Shown here piece after piece: positions 14,925 to 24,035 of a DNA stretch of 64,000 nt. A model generated the notes under the pieces. The model was not told where the DNA came from. It did not search any database and was given only the letters and a program-made list of their open reading frames with translations. A program made the translations under genes and the position numbers. Numbering within the stretch: the stretch's first letter is position 1; every line of letters begins with the position of its first letter. Origin of the DNA: JAIBJN01 sp963802795 (GTDB taxonomy: Bacteria; Actinomycetota; Thermoleophilia; Gaiellales; Gaiellaceae); assembly GCA_963802795.1 (NCBI GenBank), contig CAWDJV010000004.1:62001-126000 (forward strand), given 5' to 3'.

Positions 14925-15610
14925 GCGGGCGACTTGACGGACTCGACGTAGCCGCGAACGTCGGCCGCCGGTTCCGTGTACGCATCGCCGAGGGCGTCCT
15001 CCATCGCGGTGAGGTATTCCTCGGTCCAGGCCGGAAGGTCGTAGTCGATCGCGCGCAGGAACTCGAGCGTGGCCGCGAAGCGCATGTCGGCGATGGACGG
15101 ATTGTCGCCGCCGATGAACCTTCTGCCGGCGAGGAAGAAGGTGTTGTAGACCTCGAGCGGCCCGGCGAGCGCAGCCTCCGCGTCCTTCGCCGCCTTCGCC
15201 TTCAGCGTGTCGTCGACCTCGGCAGTCGCGACCTCGCCCGGGTACTGCGGGAAGCCGAGCGACGGGTACGTGGCGCGCGTGAGCAGCGGATAGAGGGTCC
15301 CGATCAGGTAGAACATCGCGCTGTCGACCATCGCCCGCTCGCCCGGGTCGGTGGGATAGAACCGGTCGAGGCCGTGCTTGTTGCAGAGGTATTGCATGAT
15401 CGCGCAGCTCTCCCAGAGCGACCCGCGCGGCAGGCCTTCCGCCTCGAGCAGCGGCGTGAGGTCGGCCGGGTCCTTGGCCAGGAACTCGGGGGTGCTCTTC
15501 TTCCCCCAGACGTCCAGCTCCTCGAACTCGAGCCCGGCGGCTCGGACGAAGATCCGGACAGTCAGGTTGTTGACGCTCGGCCTCAGGATGCTCAGCGTGT
15601 TCTCTGCCAT
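14921..15610 (-). CDS. Glutathione S-transferase family protein
   Basis: 229 residues. N-terminal thioredoxin-like domain (TLSILRPSVNNLTVRIFVRA through LLEAEGLPRGSLWESCAIMQYL) with the P-L-L-E-x-E...ES-x-AI-x-x-YL glutathione-site pattern, and a C-terminal helical domain (FLAGRRFIGGDNPSIADMRF). The GDNPSIAD motif is classic for GSTs. Actinobacteria mostly lack glutathione, so the thiol substrate could be different. The ATG at 15610 follows GGGAGGAG. Overlaps the MetE-like start and follows the VOC gene in the same operon. Confidence 0.85.
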   Translation of the reverse strand: MAENTLSILRPSVNNLTVRIFVRAAGLEFEELDVWGKKSTPEFLAKDPADLTPLLEAEGLPRGSLWESCAIMQYLCNKHGLDRFYPTDPGERAMVDSAMFYLIGTLYPLLTRATYPSLGFPQYPGEVATAEVDDTLKAKAAKDAEAALAGPLEVYNTFFLAGRRFIGGDNPSIADMRFAATLEFLRAIDYDLPAWTEEYLTAMEDALGDAYTEPAADVRGYVESVKSPA

Positions 15611-15624
15611 GTCTCCTCCCATCT

Positions 15625-16210
15625 CTAGCGGTAGGGATCCTGCGGCGACCGATCCTCCGAGAGGGACGCTCGCGATCGCCGGACGAGCGTCTCGATGGCG
15701 TCTGCAAGGTGGTCCTGGGCGATGTTGTAGTCGCCGCGCTCCACGCGCAACCTGTGCGCTTCGAGGAGCACGTCCGAGTGCGTGTGTCCGTGCGGCGGCT
15801 CGAACCGGTAGGAGGAAAGCTCGATCAGGAGCCCGAGCGGGTCCTCGAAATAGAGCGAGTCCATGAAGCCGCGGTCCTTGACGCCGCTGTGCCGGATCCC
15901 GCGCTCGTCCAGCCGCTCGACCGCCTGGTGAAACGTGGCCTGCGAGACGGCGAAGGCGATGTGGTGGACGCACCCCTGGTCCGTCGACGGTCCGGGTCGG
16001 GTCGGGCACGCGCTCCTCGTTCGTGAACACGGTAATAAGGCGACCGTCGCCCGGGTCGAAGTAGAGATGGCTCTCAGACTCGTTGTCGAGGTTGGGCTGC
16101 TCGAACACGAAGGGCATGCCGAGCACGCCCTCCCAGAAGTCGATCGACGTCTGCCGGTTCGCCCCGACGAGCGTGATGTGGTGGACGCCCTCGCTCTGAA
16201 GCTTGCGCAC
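15625..16210 (-). pseudogene. VOC family (glyoxalase/extradiol dioxygenase-like) protein, frameshifted
   Basis: The ATG at 16210 opens MRKLQSEGVHHITLVGANRQ, with FWEGVLGMPFVFEQPN and LYFDPGDGRLITVFTNEE; after a shift near 15980-16000 the other frame continues with GCVHHIAFAVSQATFHQAVE, DSLYFEDPLGLLIELSS and a C-terminal helical tail. Metal ligands of the VOC fold are visible (first H-H-I, second H-H-I-A-F, E in LLIELSSY). The restored protein is about 195 residues. G/C-rich repeats (GGGTCGGGTCGGG) at the break make a sequencing indel plausible. Confidence 0.7.
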
Positions 16211-16216
16211 GGCCTC

Positions 16217-17500
16217 CTACCGCTCCACGAGCTTTGACTTGTACTCGCTCCGCTGGAGGCTGCCCCACGGCACGAGCTCCACCTCGGTCTGGACCACGAG
16301 CACGGCGCGGATCCTCTCACGAATTGCTTGCGCGAGCAAAGGATCATCGTTCGCCCGGCGCGCGAGCTCGACCGACACCGGCAGCGGCGGCTCCTGCTTC
16401 ACGCCGGGCGACTGGGGCCTGACGAGGACGTGGCCGCTCACGTCGGGGGCGAACGCGCTCACGACCTCGCGCACCGCGGACGGGAAGACGTTCACGCCCC
16501 GGACGATGAGCATGTCGTCGGTCCGTCCGATGCAGCGCACGCGCGGGCCGGTTCTCCCGCACCCGCAGGGGCTCGCCCGCACCTCGACGTGGTCGCGCGT
16601 CCGAAAGCGCAGGAGCGGCGCGGCGCGGTGCTGCAGATGTGTCAGCACGAGCTCGCCGGCGGCGCCGTCCTCGAGCCCGAGCGCCTCGCCGGTCTCCGGG
16701 TCGATGAGCTCGGCATGGACGAACCCGCGGGCACCCAGGTGCATGCCGTCCTGCTCCTCGCACTCTCCCCAGAGCGACGGGCCGATGTCGCCGATGCCCA
16801 TTGCCTCCGTCACCCGCGCGCCCCAGCCCTTCTCGAGCTCGGCGCGGAACGCGGGCTCGCCGCCGCCGGGCTCTCCCGCGACGAGGACGCGCTCGACGCT
16901 CGACTCCCGTAGGTCGAGGCCGCGCTCGAGCGCCGACTCGACGAGGTGCGCGGCGTAGGACGGCGTCAGCACGACGGCCTCGGGGCCGAGCAGCTCGATG
17001 GCGCGCAGGAGTCGCTCCGTGTTCCCGGTGCCGACGGGAACATGGCAGAGGCCGATGCGCTCGAAGGCCGCGAGCGCAGCCCCGGCGACGAACGGGCCGG
17101 CGTTGTAGGTGGAGACGATCCGCTGGCCCGCGACGACGCCCGAAGCGGCGTAGCTCCGCGCCGACCCGGTCACCCAGTTCTCGAGGTCGCCCGCGGTCAC
17201 CGGCAGGTAGGTCGGCGTGCCGGTGGTGCCGCTCGTCGAGTAGATCCGGACGATCTCGGAAGAGTCGGCGGCGAAGTGCGCTCCGAACGGGTGCTCGGGT
17301 GTCACCGTGGCCTTCAGCTCGTCCTTGTCCGTCAGGGGGAGCTGCGCGATCTCGGCCAGCCCGACCGTTCGCGTCCCGGCGAGCTTCTCGCGGTAGAACG
17401 GCGAGCGCTCGCGGAGGTACGCGAGCTGCGCCCGGAACGCTTCGTCGTCGAGCGCGAGCTGCTCGTTCCAGGGCCGGGTCTCGACCTCAGGCTCGAGCAT
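16217..17500 (-). CDS. Phenylacetate-CoA ligase-like AMP-forming enzyme
   Basis: 427 residues, the usual PaaK length. Adenylation motifs: YSTSGTTGTPTYLPV (P-loop-like), then EAMGIGDIGPSLWGECEEQDG (A5 region), ELVLTHL, RFRTRD and GRTDDMLIVRGVNVFPS (A7/A8). The C-terminal domain ends VPWGSLQRSEYKSKLVER; Lys in SEYKSK would be the catalytic A10 lysine. It activates an aryl or other carboxylic acid with ATP and CoA; the acid is unknown. The start is tightly coupled to the upstream citrate-synthase-family gene. Confidence 0.88.
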   Translation of the reverse strand: MLEPEVETRPWNEQLALDDEAFRAQLAYLRERSPFYREKLAGTRTVGLAEIAQLPLTDKDELKATVTPEHPFGAHFAADSSEIVRIYSTSGTTGTPTYLPVTAGDLENWVTGSARSYAASGVVAGQRIVSTYNAGPFVAGAALAAFERIGLCHVPVGTGNTERLLRAIELLGPEAVVLTPSYAAHLVESALERGLDLRESSVERVLVAGEPGGGEPAFRAELEKGWGARVTEAMGIGDIGPSLWGECEEQDGMHLGARGFVHAELIDPETGEALGLEDGAAGELVLTHLQHRAAPLLRFRTRDHVEVRASPCGCGRTGPRVRCIGRTDDMLIVRGVNVFPSAVREVVSAFAPDVSGHVLVRPQSPGVKQEPPLPVSVELARRANDDPLLAQAIRERIRAVLVVQTEVELVPWGSLQRSEYKSKLVER

Positions 17501-18275
17501 CGCGGCTCGTACTCGACCGCCTCCTCCGCCGCTGCCGCCAGCAGGAACCCGATCGGATCCTCCCGCTCCTCGGCGAGGTGGGCGAGCAGGCCGGCCGCGC
17601 GCGCCAGGATCGGGACCGCCTTCGCGACGTCCGGCGAGTACCCGAGGTCGAGCAGCACCGCGGCGATGGGCATGGCGACGTTCATCGGCAGAGGCTTGCC
17701 CCAGACCGTTGCCACGGAGTCGCGCAGGCAGCGTGCGAGCAGCACGTGGGGCCCGTTGCGCCGCGGGCGTCGGCGAGCTCGAGGATCCGCTCGGCACGCG
17801 GGTCGACCGGCCGGTGGACGGGATGGCCGAATCCCGGGACCTTCCCCCCGGTTGCGTGGGTCGTTCGCGCGATCTCGTCTGCGACCGCCGCCGGTTCCTC
17901 GCCCGCCGTCACCTTCTCCTGGGCGTCCGCAAGGAGGCGTGCGCACGACTCGGACGTGCCGAGGACGATCGGGCCGCAGCCCAGGATCCCTGCGGCGACC
18001 GCTCCCTGGAGGGATTCGGGATCCGCGGCGAGGGTCATGCGCGCCGCGACGTTCGACGGCATCATCCCGTGCTCCGCGATGCTGACGAGGAGCAGGTCGA
18101 GGAAGAAGCGCTGGTTCTCGGTCGGCTCGCGGCCCGTGAGCAGGAGGTGGAAATAGTCGGTGAAGCTCACCCTGCCCATCAGGTCGCCGCACAGGTCTCG
18201 TCCCCGTACCTCGACCCGGTCCGGGTGGGCCTGGCTGATGTGGCTGACGGGGTCTTCGGCCTTACCGGTGCGCAT
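17501..18275 (-). pseudogene. Citryl-CoA lyase / citrate synthase family protein, frameshifted
   Basis: First frame from ATG 18275: HPDRVEVRGRDLCGDLMGRV, FTDYFHLLLTGREPT, SIAEHGMMPSNVAARM, KVPGFGHPVHRPVDPRAERI, with the two active-site His regions of the citrate synthase fold. After a shift near 17740-17760 the second frame gives VLLARCLRDSVATVWGKPLP and MNVAMPIAAVLLDLGYSP to about EEAVEYEP. The shift falls in GGGCCCGTTGCGCCGCGGG. The 3' end is unclear because the frame runs on into the ligase gene, so the end given is approximate. Short family members of this type act on citryl-CoA or related substrates. Confidence 0.7.
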
Positions 18276-18458
18276 GCCGCCCCATGCGGGCGACGCTACG
18301 GATCGGACGGACGACCGTCAAGCCGCGACTACGCGGCGTCTCCTTCGTGTCGGTGACTCGATCACTCGACGTCACGCTCGAAATCACACTTGAACAGGAG
18401 GCGTCAAACTGGATGCCGAGCTGCACTGATCCTGAGGCGCGGCGAGCCGGGAGGGGAT

Positions 18459-19130
18459 ATGCCGGGCGGCATGGATTTCGAAGACGAGGACGTTGAGCCG
18501 GAAAGCATCGCCGAGGACGAAGGCAGCGAGGGCCTTGCGCAATCCGGAAGCTTCCTCTTCGCCGCCGGCGATGGCGTCCGTCGACCGGTGACGGAGCTGT
18601 ACGCGGTCTTCTGCCGTCCGCGGACGGCCGCGGATCGGGAGAGCGGCGAGCTCGCCCACACCCTGGGTGTGCTCGGCGGGCCAGATGACGACGCAGACGA
18701 TCTGCTCCCTCCGGAGCTGCCGGACCACCTTCGCGAGGAACTCTCGCTAGGCGAGGTGATCGAGGACGAGGGTCGACTGCTGCTAGCCGGCCTCGGGGGT
18801 GAGCAGGACACGCTCTATGCCGCCCCGACAACGAAGGATGCGATCGCCTACGCCGTGCTTCCAAATGGCGGCGGCGGGTGCTCCGTGCCGGGCCCGGACG
18901 GGCTCGTCCTCAGCTACGTCTGGTCGTCGGAATCATTGGTGCTGCACGGGCTTGTCGACGACGGCGTTGTCGCGGTCGACGTCATCGTTGACGGCGAGGC
19001 ACGACCTGCCGTCATGGGCGAGAACGGGTTCGGTGTCCACATGGCAGCCGTTTCACAGAGCAACGTCGACCGCATCGTGCTTCACCGTCAGGACGGGACT
19101 CAGAACGAGATCGACCTCGGCTTCAACTAA
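18459..19130 (+). CDS. Hypothetical acidic protein (223 aa)
   Basis: The ATG at 18459 has a strong ribosome site (GGGAGGGGAT); a TTG start at 18390 is possible but unsupported. The N-terminus is highly acidic (MDFEDEDVEPESIAEDEG), the middle contains DDDADDLLPPELPDHL, and the second half has beta-rich segments (GPDGLVLSYVWSSESLVLHG, DDGVVAVDVIVDGE) and ends RIVLHRQDGTQNEIDLGFN. No signal peptide or membrane span. I recognise no family; the second half resembles a small beta-sandwich. Followed by a strong terminator. Confidence 0.6.
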   Translation: MPGGMDFEDEDVEPESIAEDEGSEGLAQSGSFLFAAGDGVRRPVTELYAVFCRPRTAADRESGELAHTLGVLGGPDDDADDLLPPELPDHLREELSLGEVIEDEGRLLLAGLGGEQDTLYAAPTTKDAIAYAVLPNGGGGCSVPGPDGLVLSYVWSSESLVLHGLVDDGVVAVDVIVDGEARPAVMGENGFGVHMAAVSQSNVDRIVLHRQDGTQNEIDLGFN

Positions 19131-19133
19131 GAC

Positions 19134-19164
19134 GAGGGGCGCGGGCGCTCGGCCCGCGCCCCTC
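19134..19164. terminator. Strong bidirectional terminator hairpin
   Basis: GAGGGGCGCGGGC (19134-19146), loop GCTCG, GCCCGCGCCCCTC (19152-19164): 13 perfect GC-rich pairs between convergent genes. Confidence 0.75.
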
Positions 19165-19179
19165 GGATTCCGGGCCTCC

Positions 19180-20625
19180 CTACTTCGCCGGCCGGAAGAC
19201 CTCGTAGAGCGCGCCGCGTGTGTTCGAGAGGACGAACAGGTTCCCGTTCGGCCCCTGCAGGATGTCCGTCGTGAGGCCGAAGTTCTGGCCCCAGACGAGG
19301 CTCTCGCTCTCCGTGGCCTCGAACTTCGCGAGGTTGTCGGCGACGCGGTCCTCGATCCGCGGGTCGTCCACCCCGACCATGCGCCGGTTTCCGGTGATCT
19401 CCATGCGGAAGATGTGCCCGCTGAAGAGGAAGTCGCGGGCGCCGCCCATGAACAGGTCGCCGTGGTACTGCGAGCCGAGCGCGCGGCCCGTCACGAAGCC
19501 GAGCCCGGCCGGCGCGACCTCGAACTTCCAGGAGAACTCGGGGTCGGAGAAGTGCGCGCCCGGAAGCATGAAGAGGCGTGAGAGCGCCTCCGCCTCCGTG
19601 TCGGCGATGTTCGTCGGCGGCCAGCGGATCTGCTGCAGCCCGAAGAACTGCGGGCTCGTCTCGATCTCCTTGAACTGCGCGACGCGCGAGGACGGCCCCA
19701 TGATCTGCACCCAGCCGGAGTTCATGCCCGGCTCGACGCGGTTCAGCTCGCTGAAGGTGTCGTCGCCGTTCTCGTTCTCCCAGAGGTCGCCCGAGAGCGG
19801 GTCGAAGTTCATCCCGTAGCTGTTCCGGATCCCGTAGGCGTAGATCCTCTGGATGTTGGCGCCCGACCTCGCCGCCGATCGCCGCGCCGGCGTCGAAGAA
19901 CGGGTTGTCCGTCGGCGTCGTGCCGTCGTCGTTCAGGCGGACGATCACCCCGGTGCGGTGTTCGTCGTCGGGCGCCGGGCCGCCGAACTGGTCGTCCGGG
20001 ATCCCGGGGCCGAACGGCCCGAACTCGAGGTTCTGCGTCTGGCCGCGCCGGCCGGTGTCGCCGACGATCACGTAGACCTTGCCGTCGGGGCCGAACCGGA
20101 CCACGCCTCCGTTGTGGTTTCCCCGCGCCGTCTGGCCTGCGTCCTGCTGGAACGCGCGGAAACGGATGATGGTCCGGTCGAGACCAAGGCGGACCCGGTC
20201 CACCGGAAGCGGTCGACCCGGTTGGCCAGCACGTCCACCGCCGTCGACGACGTCGAGTCCGCCCCCGTGTTGCTCTCGCTCCAGAACAGGTACACGAACC
20301 CGTTCACGAGGAAGTTCCGGTGGAGCGCGATCCCGAGCAGCCCGCGCTCGGAGTTCGAGTTGACGGCCAGGTCGAGGACTGGCCCCTCGACGACGCCGTT
20401 GCGGATACGGATGACTCTGCCGGTCGCCTTCTCGTTGACGAGCATGTCGTTGGCGCCGATGAACGCCAGGCCGGTCGGCTGGGACAGGCCGGTGGCCACC
20501 GTCCTCACGGCGAGGTTCGGGTCGACGACGGTCGGATCCGCCTGCGCCCACGCCTGGGCGGGCAAGGCAAGCATGGCGAGGATGGCCAGCATCAGGAGAC
20601 GCCGGCCCGGTCGCGGTGTTCTCAT
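19180..20625 (-). pseudogene. Secreted PQQ-dependent sugar dehydrogenase (GSDH family), frameshifted
   Basis: Three frames join into one gene. Frame one (ATG 20625): signal peptide RRLLMLAILAMLALPAQAWA, then LAVRTVATGLSQPTGLAFIG and SNSERGLLGIALHRNF. Frame two (after about 20190): GGVVRFGPDGKVYVIVGDTG and DDEHRTGVIVRLNDDG. Frame three (after about 19870): MNFDPLSGDLWENENGDD, ELNRVEPGMNSGW, HFSDPEFSWKFEVAPAGLGF to the stop. These are blades of the six-bladed Glc/sorbosone dehydrogenase propeller, which oxidises sugars outside the membrane with PQQ. Two shifts in a conserved exported enzyme raise doubt about base calls here. Confidence 0.72.
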
Positions 20626-20802
20626 ATCAGCCCCCTCCCTGGGAATCGACTGGGCTTCTCCCGCCCTTCCCTACGAGGCGGGCGGAGGAGCGGTTTGTCT
20701 CCTAGTAGGCCCGCCGGTAGCCGGCTCACCAACTCGCACGAATTGTCAGCACAGTCGCCCCGCCGACGGGAACATTGTCGCCGGGCTGGGGGTCGAACGG
20801 TC

Positions 20803-21745
20803 ATGCGTTTCGGAATGGCGGCTACGAAGTGGGCGACGATCGCCTTGGCCGTCCCGCTCCTGCTCGCCGCTTGCGGCGAGGCCGCGCCGGAGCCCCGGGT
20901 GGAAGCGGCTCCAGGGACGACCACGGCTGCGGCACCCTCCAGCGAGCCCACCGCTTCGACGGAGCCCACCGCCCCGCCGCTGGACCTGGAGGGACCGCCG
21001 CCGGTCACGGTCCGGTTCTTCGACGAGTCGATCGCTCTCGAAGCGTGGACGTACTGTTATCGCAGCCTCTGCGTCGACGGGGCTCCGCCCGCCGACCTCC
21101 CGGATGTGGGCAGTCCCGGGGAAGTCGTCGTCGAGTCTCCGCTCCGGGAATGGTCGTTCGGCGCGGAGTTCCGCCCGGCCGGGAAGAAGTGCGGACGGAT
21201 CCAGGTCGTGCCGCTCGAACCCGTCGGCGATGGGCGCTTCCTGCTCCGGCCGGCCGGGTACGCGGGCACGCTACGACGTCACCCTCTTCGGCCGGGGCGC
21301 CGGCGACCTGTTCACCACCTTCCGCTGGACGACGCCCGCCGACGGGCCGCTGCCCACGCCGGAAGCACGGCTCGCAGTGCTCGCCCACAGCGCGCGGCGA
21401 CCCCACAGCTACGGAGTCGAGCTGGAGCTGACCAACCTGGCTCGCACGCCGAAGCACGCCTCGGCGAGGATCACGGTTCAGGCACGAGACGGAGACGCGA
21501 TCACCTTCGGCGCGAAGCGGTCTGACGCTCGATGCTGGCCGGAGGGAACCGTGTACTGGGACGGTCCGGACGCGAAGGGCCTCGAGGCCGCGGGCCTCGG
21601 CGAGGGCCCCTTCGACTACAGGGTCGAGCTCGAGCTGGACGGCATGCGCTACGTCGCCGTCGCCACCTGGCCGGCCGACGAGATCGCCGGCAACGAGCCT
21701 TCGGTGGCCCTCCACTTCACTCCGAGCCTGCCGGGCGTCTCGTAG
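20803..21745 (+). pseudogene. Lipoprotein of unknown function, frameshifted
   Basis: The ATG at 20803 opens a signal with lipobox (ALAVPLLLAACGEAAPE), a Thr/Ser/Pro-rich linker, then LDLEGPPPVTVRFFDESIAL, YCYRSLCVDGAPP and SPLREWSFGAEFRPAGKKCG. After a shift near 21270 the other frame gives RYDVTLFGRGAGDLFTTFRW, VELELTNLARTPKHASARI and VELELDGMRYVAVATWPADE. Two beta-sandwich-like regions; no family recognised. Divergent from the PQQ dehydrogenase. Confidence 0.55.
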
Positions 21746-21901
21746 GCTCCGATCACAGATCGCGGGGCCCGCAGACGGTCCGTGCGGCGTTCGAAGGCTG
21801 AGCCGGAGTCGGCTATAGTGTCGCCGCTCTTGGGGGTGGTTCGAAGGGGCAACAGGGACTAGGCGGCGGGGCCCGCGCGCCGCTCGAGCATGGAGGTACT
21901 G

Positions 21902-23905
21902 ATGAGGGGTCCGATCCTAAAGCTGCTGACTGCGGTGTCAGCGGTCGCGCTTGTGAGTGTGGGCGTGGCCGCAGCCGGGCCACGAAGACCAGACCAGGCT
22001 GGCTCAAGCGGCTCAGACCCAGTCGACAAACCCGAACTTCCGCGTGATCGGCGACGAGGTCGCCGACTCTCCCGTGGAGATCCATGGCATGCACGGCATG
22101 CAGCACGGTCAGCCTGGCGATCACTTGCCCGGCTCGAGCGACAACGTGACGCTTCTCGGGACAGGTGGACATCGACGACGCCGCCCCGACGACGTCGCCG
22201 ACGTTACCGCGTACGGCAACTACGCGTACCTTGCCGTTCGTGACCCGAGGGGTGCACGGACGCCGGCTTCGCGGTGATCGACATCTCGGACCCGCGAAAT
22301 CCCGAGCAGGTTGGCTTCATCGACTGGACCGACGGCTCGTTCCCAGGCGAGGGCGCCCACGTCATCAACCTCAACACGAGGTCCTTCAAGGGTCAGATCC
22401 TCGTCGGCAACAACGAGCTCTGCAACGAGGAGACGGGTGAGGGCGGTCTGACCATCTGGGACGTCACCAACCCGCTCGCCCCCGTGCAGCTCACCGCCCA
22501 CGCAGGCGATCCCGATGCTGGTGCGGCGGGCTTCCCGCATCAGTTCAACCACATCCACAGCGTCTTCGCGTGGCAGCAGCAGAAGCGGGCGTTCGCCGTG
22601 ATGACCGACAACATGGAATTCACGGACATCGACATCATGGAGATCACCGACCCGCGGAATCCCGTGCTCGTTTCGGAGACCGACGCCAACGACTTCGACG
22701 TCGCGCGGGAGGGTGTCGTTTCTCACGGCAACTTCCAGGGCTCGTTCCTCCACGACATGGTCGTGAAGAAGGTCGACCGCACGTGGACGCTGCTCGTCTC
22801 CTACTGGGACGGTGGCTGGGTGAAGTTCAATGTCAACGATCCGGCAAATCCGGAGTACATCGACGACTTCGACTACCCGCTGCCCGACACCTTCTTCCCG
22901 GACTACATGTTCCCCGAGGGCAACGCGCACCAGGCGGAGTTCACGCGCAACAACCGCTGGATCATCGGCACGGACGAGGACTTCTCCCCGTTCCGGCTTC
23001 TCAACGACTCGTTCTCGATCACTTCCGGCGCGAACGCCGGCGACTACCCGGGCGGCGAGTTCGGCTGGACCGTGCCGATCCGGACGTACCCGGACAGCCA
23101 GATCAACGGGCCGACCATCTACGGCGGCTACGGATGCCCGGACGTGAGTGCAGACGGTACTAACAACCCGGCTCCGTTCGACCTGCCGGTTCCGCCCGCC
23201 TCCGGCCTGCCGGCTGACCCGGGCGAGGAGAAGATCCTCGTCCTTCAGCGCGGGCAGTGCTTCTTCTCGGAGAAGGTGGAGACGGCTCAGAAGGCCGGTT
23301 ACAACGCCGTCGTCGATCGCCAACCACCACGCCGGCGCAGGCAACGGCTGCGGCTGCCGGACGGCATCCTGTGCGGGAGTCAGGGCCACGCGTTCACGCC
23401 CACGATCGCGGCTATCTGCATCGGCCACCGGGCGTTCCACCTGCTCCTGGGGACGACGCCGAATTACGACCCGCCCGGGCCGCCGCACGCTGACGACCCG
23501 GCGATCGGCACGCTCGGGGGCGACATCCTCGCCCGCTCGGACTTCGACGGCTGGGGCTACGTCCGGCTGCTGGACGCCAACACGATGCAGGAGGTCGACG
23601 CCTACGCCATCGACGAGGCCATGGACCCGGACTTCGCCCAGGGCTTCGGCGATCTGACCGTGCACGAGGTGGCCGTCGACCCGTACAAGCCGAACATCGC
23701 GTATCTCTCCTACTACGCCGGCGGGATGCGCGTGATCGAGTACGGGCCGAACGGCCTCGAGGAGGTCGGTCACTACGTGGACGTGGACGGCAACGACTTC
23801 TGGGGCATCGAGGTGCACAAGCTGCGCCAGCTCAAGAAGCCGACCGTCATCCTTGCCAGCGACCGCGACAGCGGGCTCTGGATCTTCCAGTACTGGCGCG
23901 ACTGA
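21902..23905 (+). pseudogene. Secreted LVIVD-repeat protein with PA domain, several frameshifts
   Basis: The ATG at 21902 follows GGAGGTACTG (an earlier in-frame ATG at 21890 overlaps that site). Signal peptide (ILKLLTAVSAVALVSVG), then two early shifts (about 21975 and 22160-22260) before the long frame: GFAVIDISDPRNPEQVGFID, EGGLTIWDVTNPLAPVQLT, IDIMEITDPRNPVLVSET and WVKFNVNDPANPEYIDDFDY are LVIVD-type propeller repeats. A PA-like insert (LVLQRGQCFFSEKVETAQKA) is broken locally near 23320-23350, where another frame reads IANHHAGAGNGCG. The C-terminus is intact (VILASDRDSGLWIFQYWRD). Probably an extracellular binding or scaffold protein. Confidence 0.65.
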
Positions 23906-23931
23906 GCGGCGAAGAGAACGCCCAGCAAGGA

Positions 23932-23961
23932 GAGAGAGGCCGGCGAAAGCCGGCCTCTCTC
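23932..23961 (+). terminator. Terminator hairpin with GAAA tetraloop
   Basis: GAGAGAGGCCGGC (23932-23944), loop GAAA, GCCGGCCTCTCTC (23949-23961). A 13-bp stem closed by a GNRA loop, 26 bases after the LVIVD gene stop. Confidence 0.75.
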
Positions 23962-24035
23962 GTGGCGACTTGCGGCGAAGCGGAGGATCGGGGAGGATCC
24001 AGCCGCTTCAATACACGAAAACCATAGGGGGAAGC

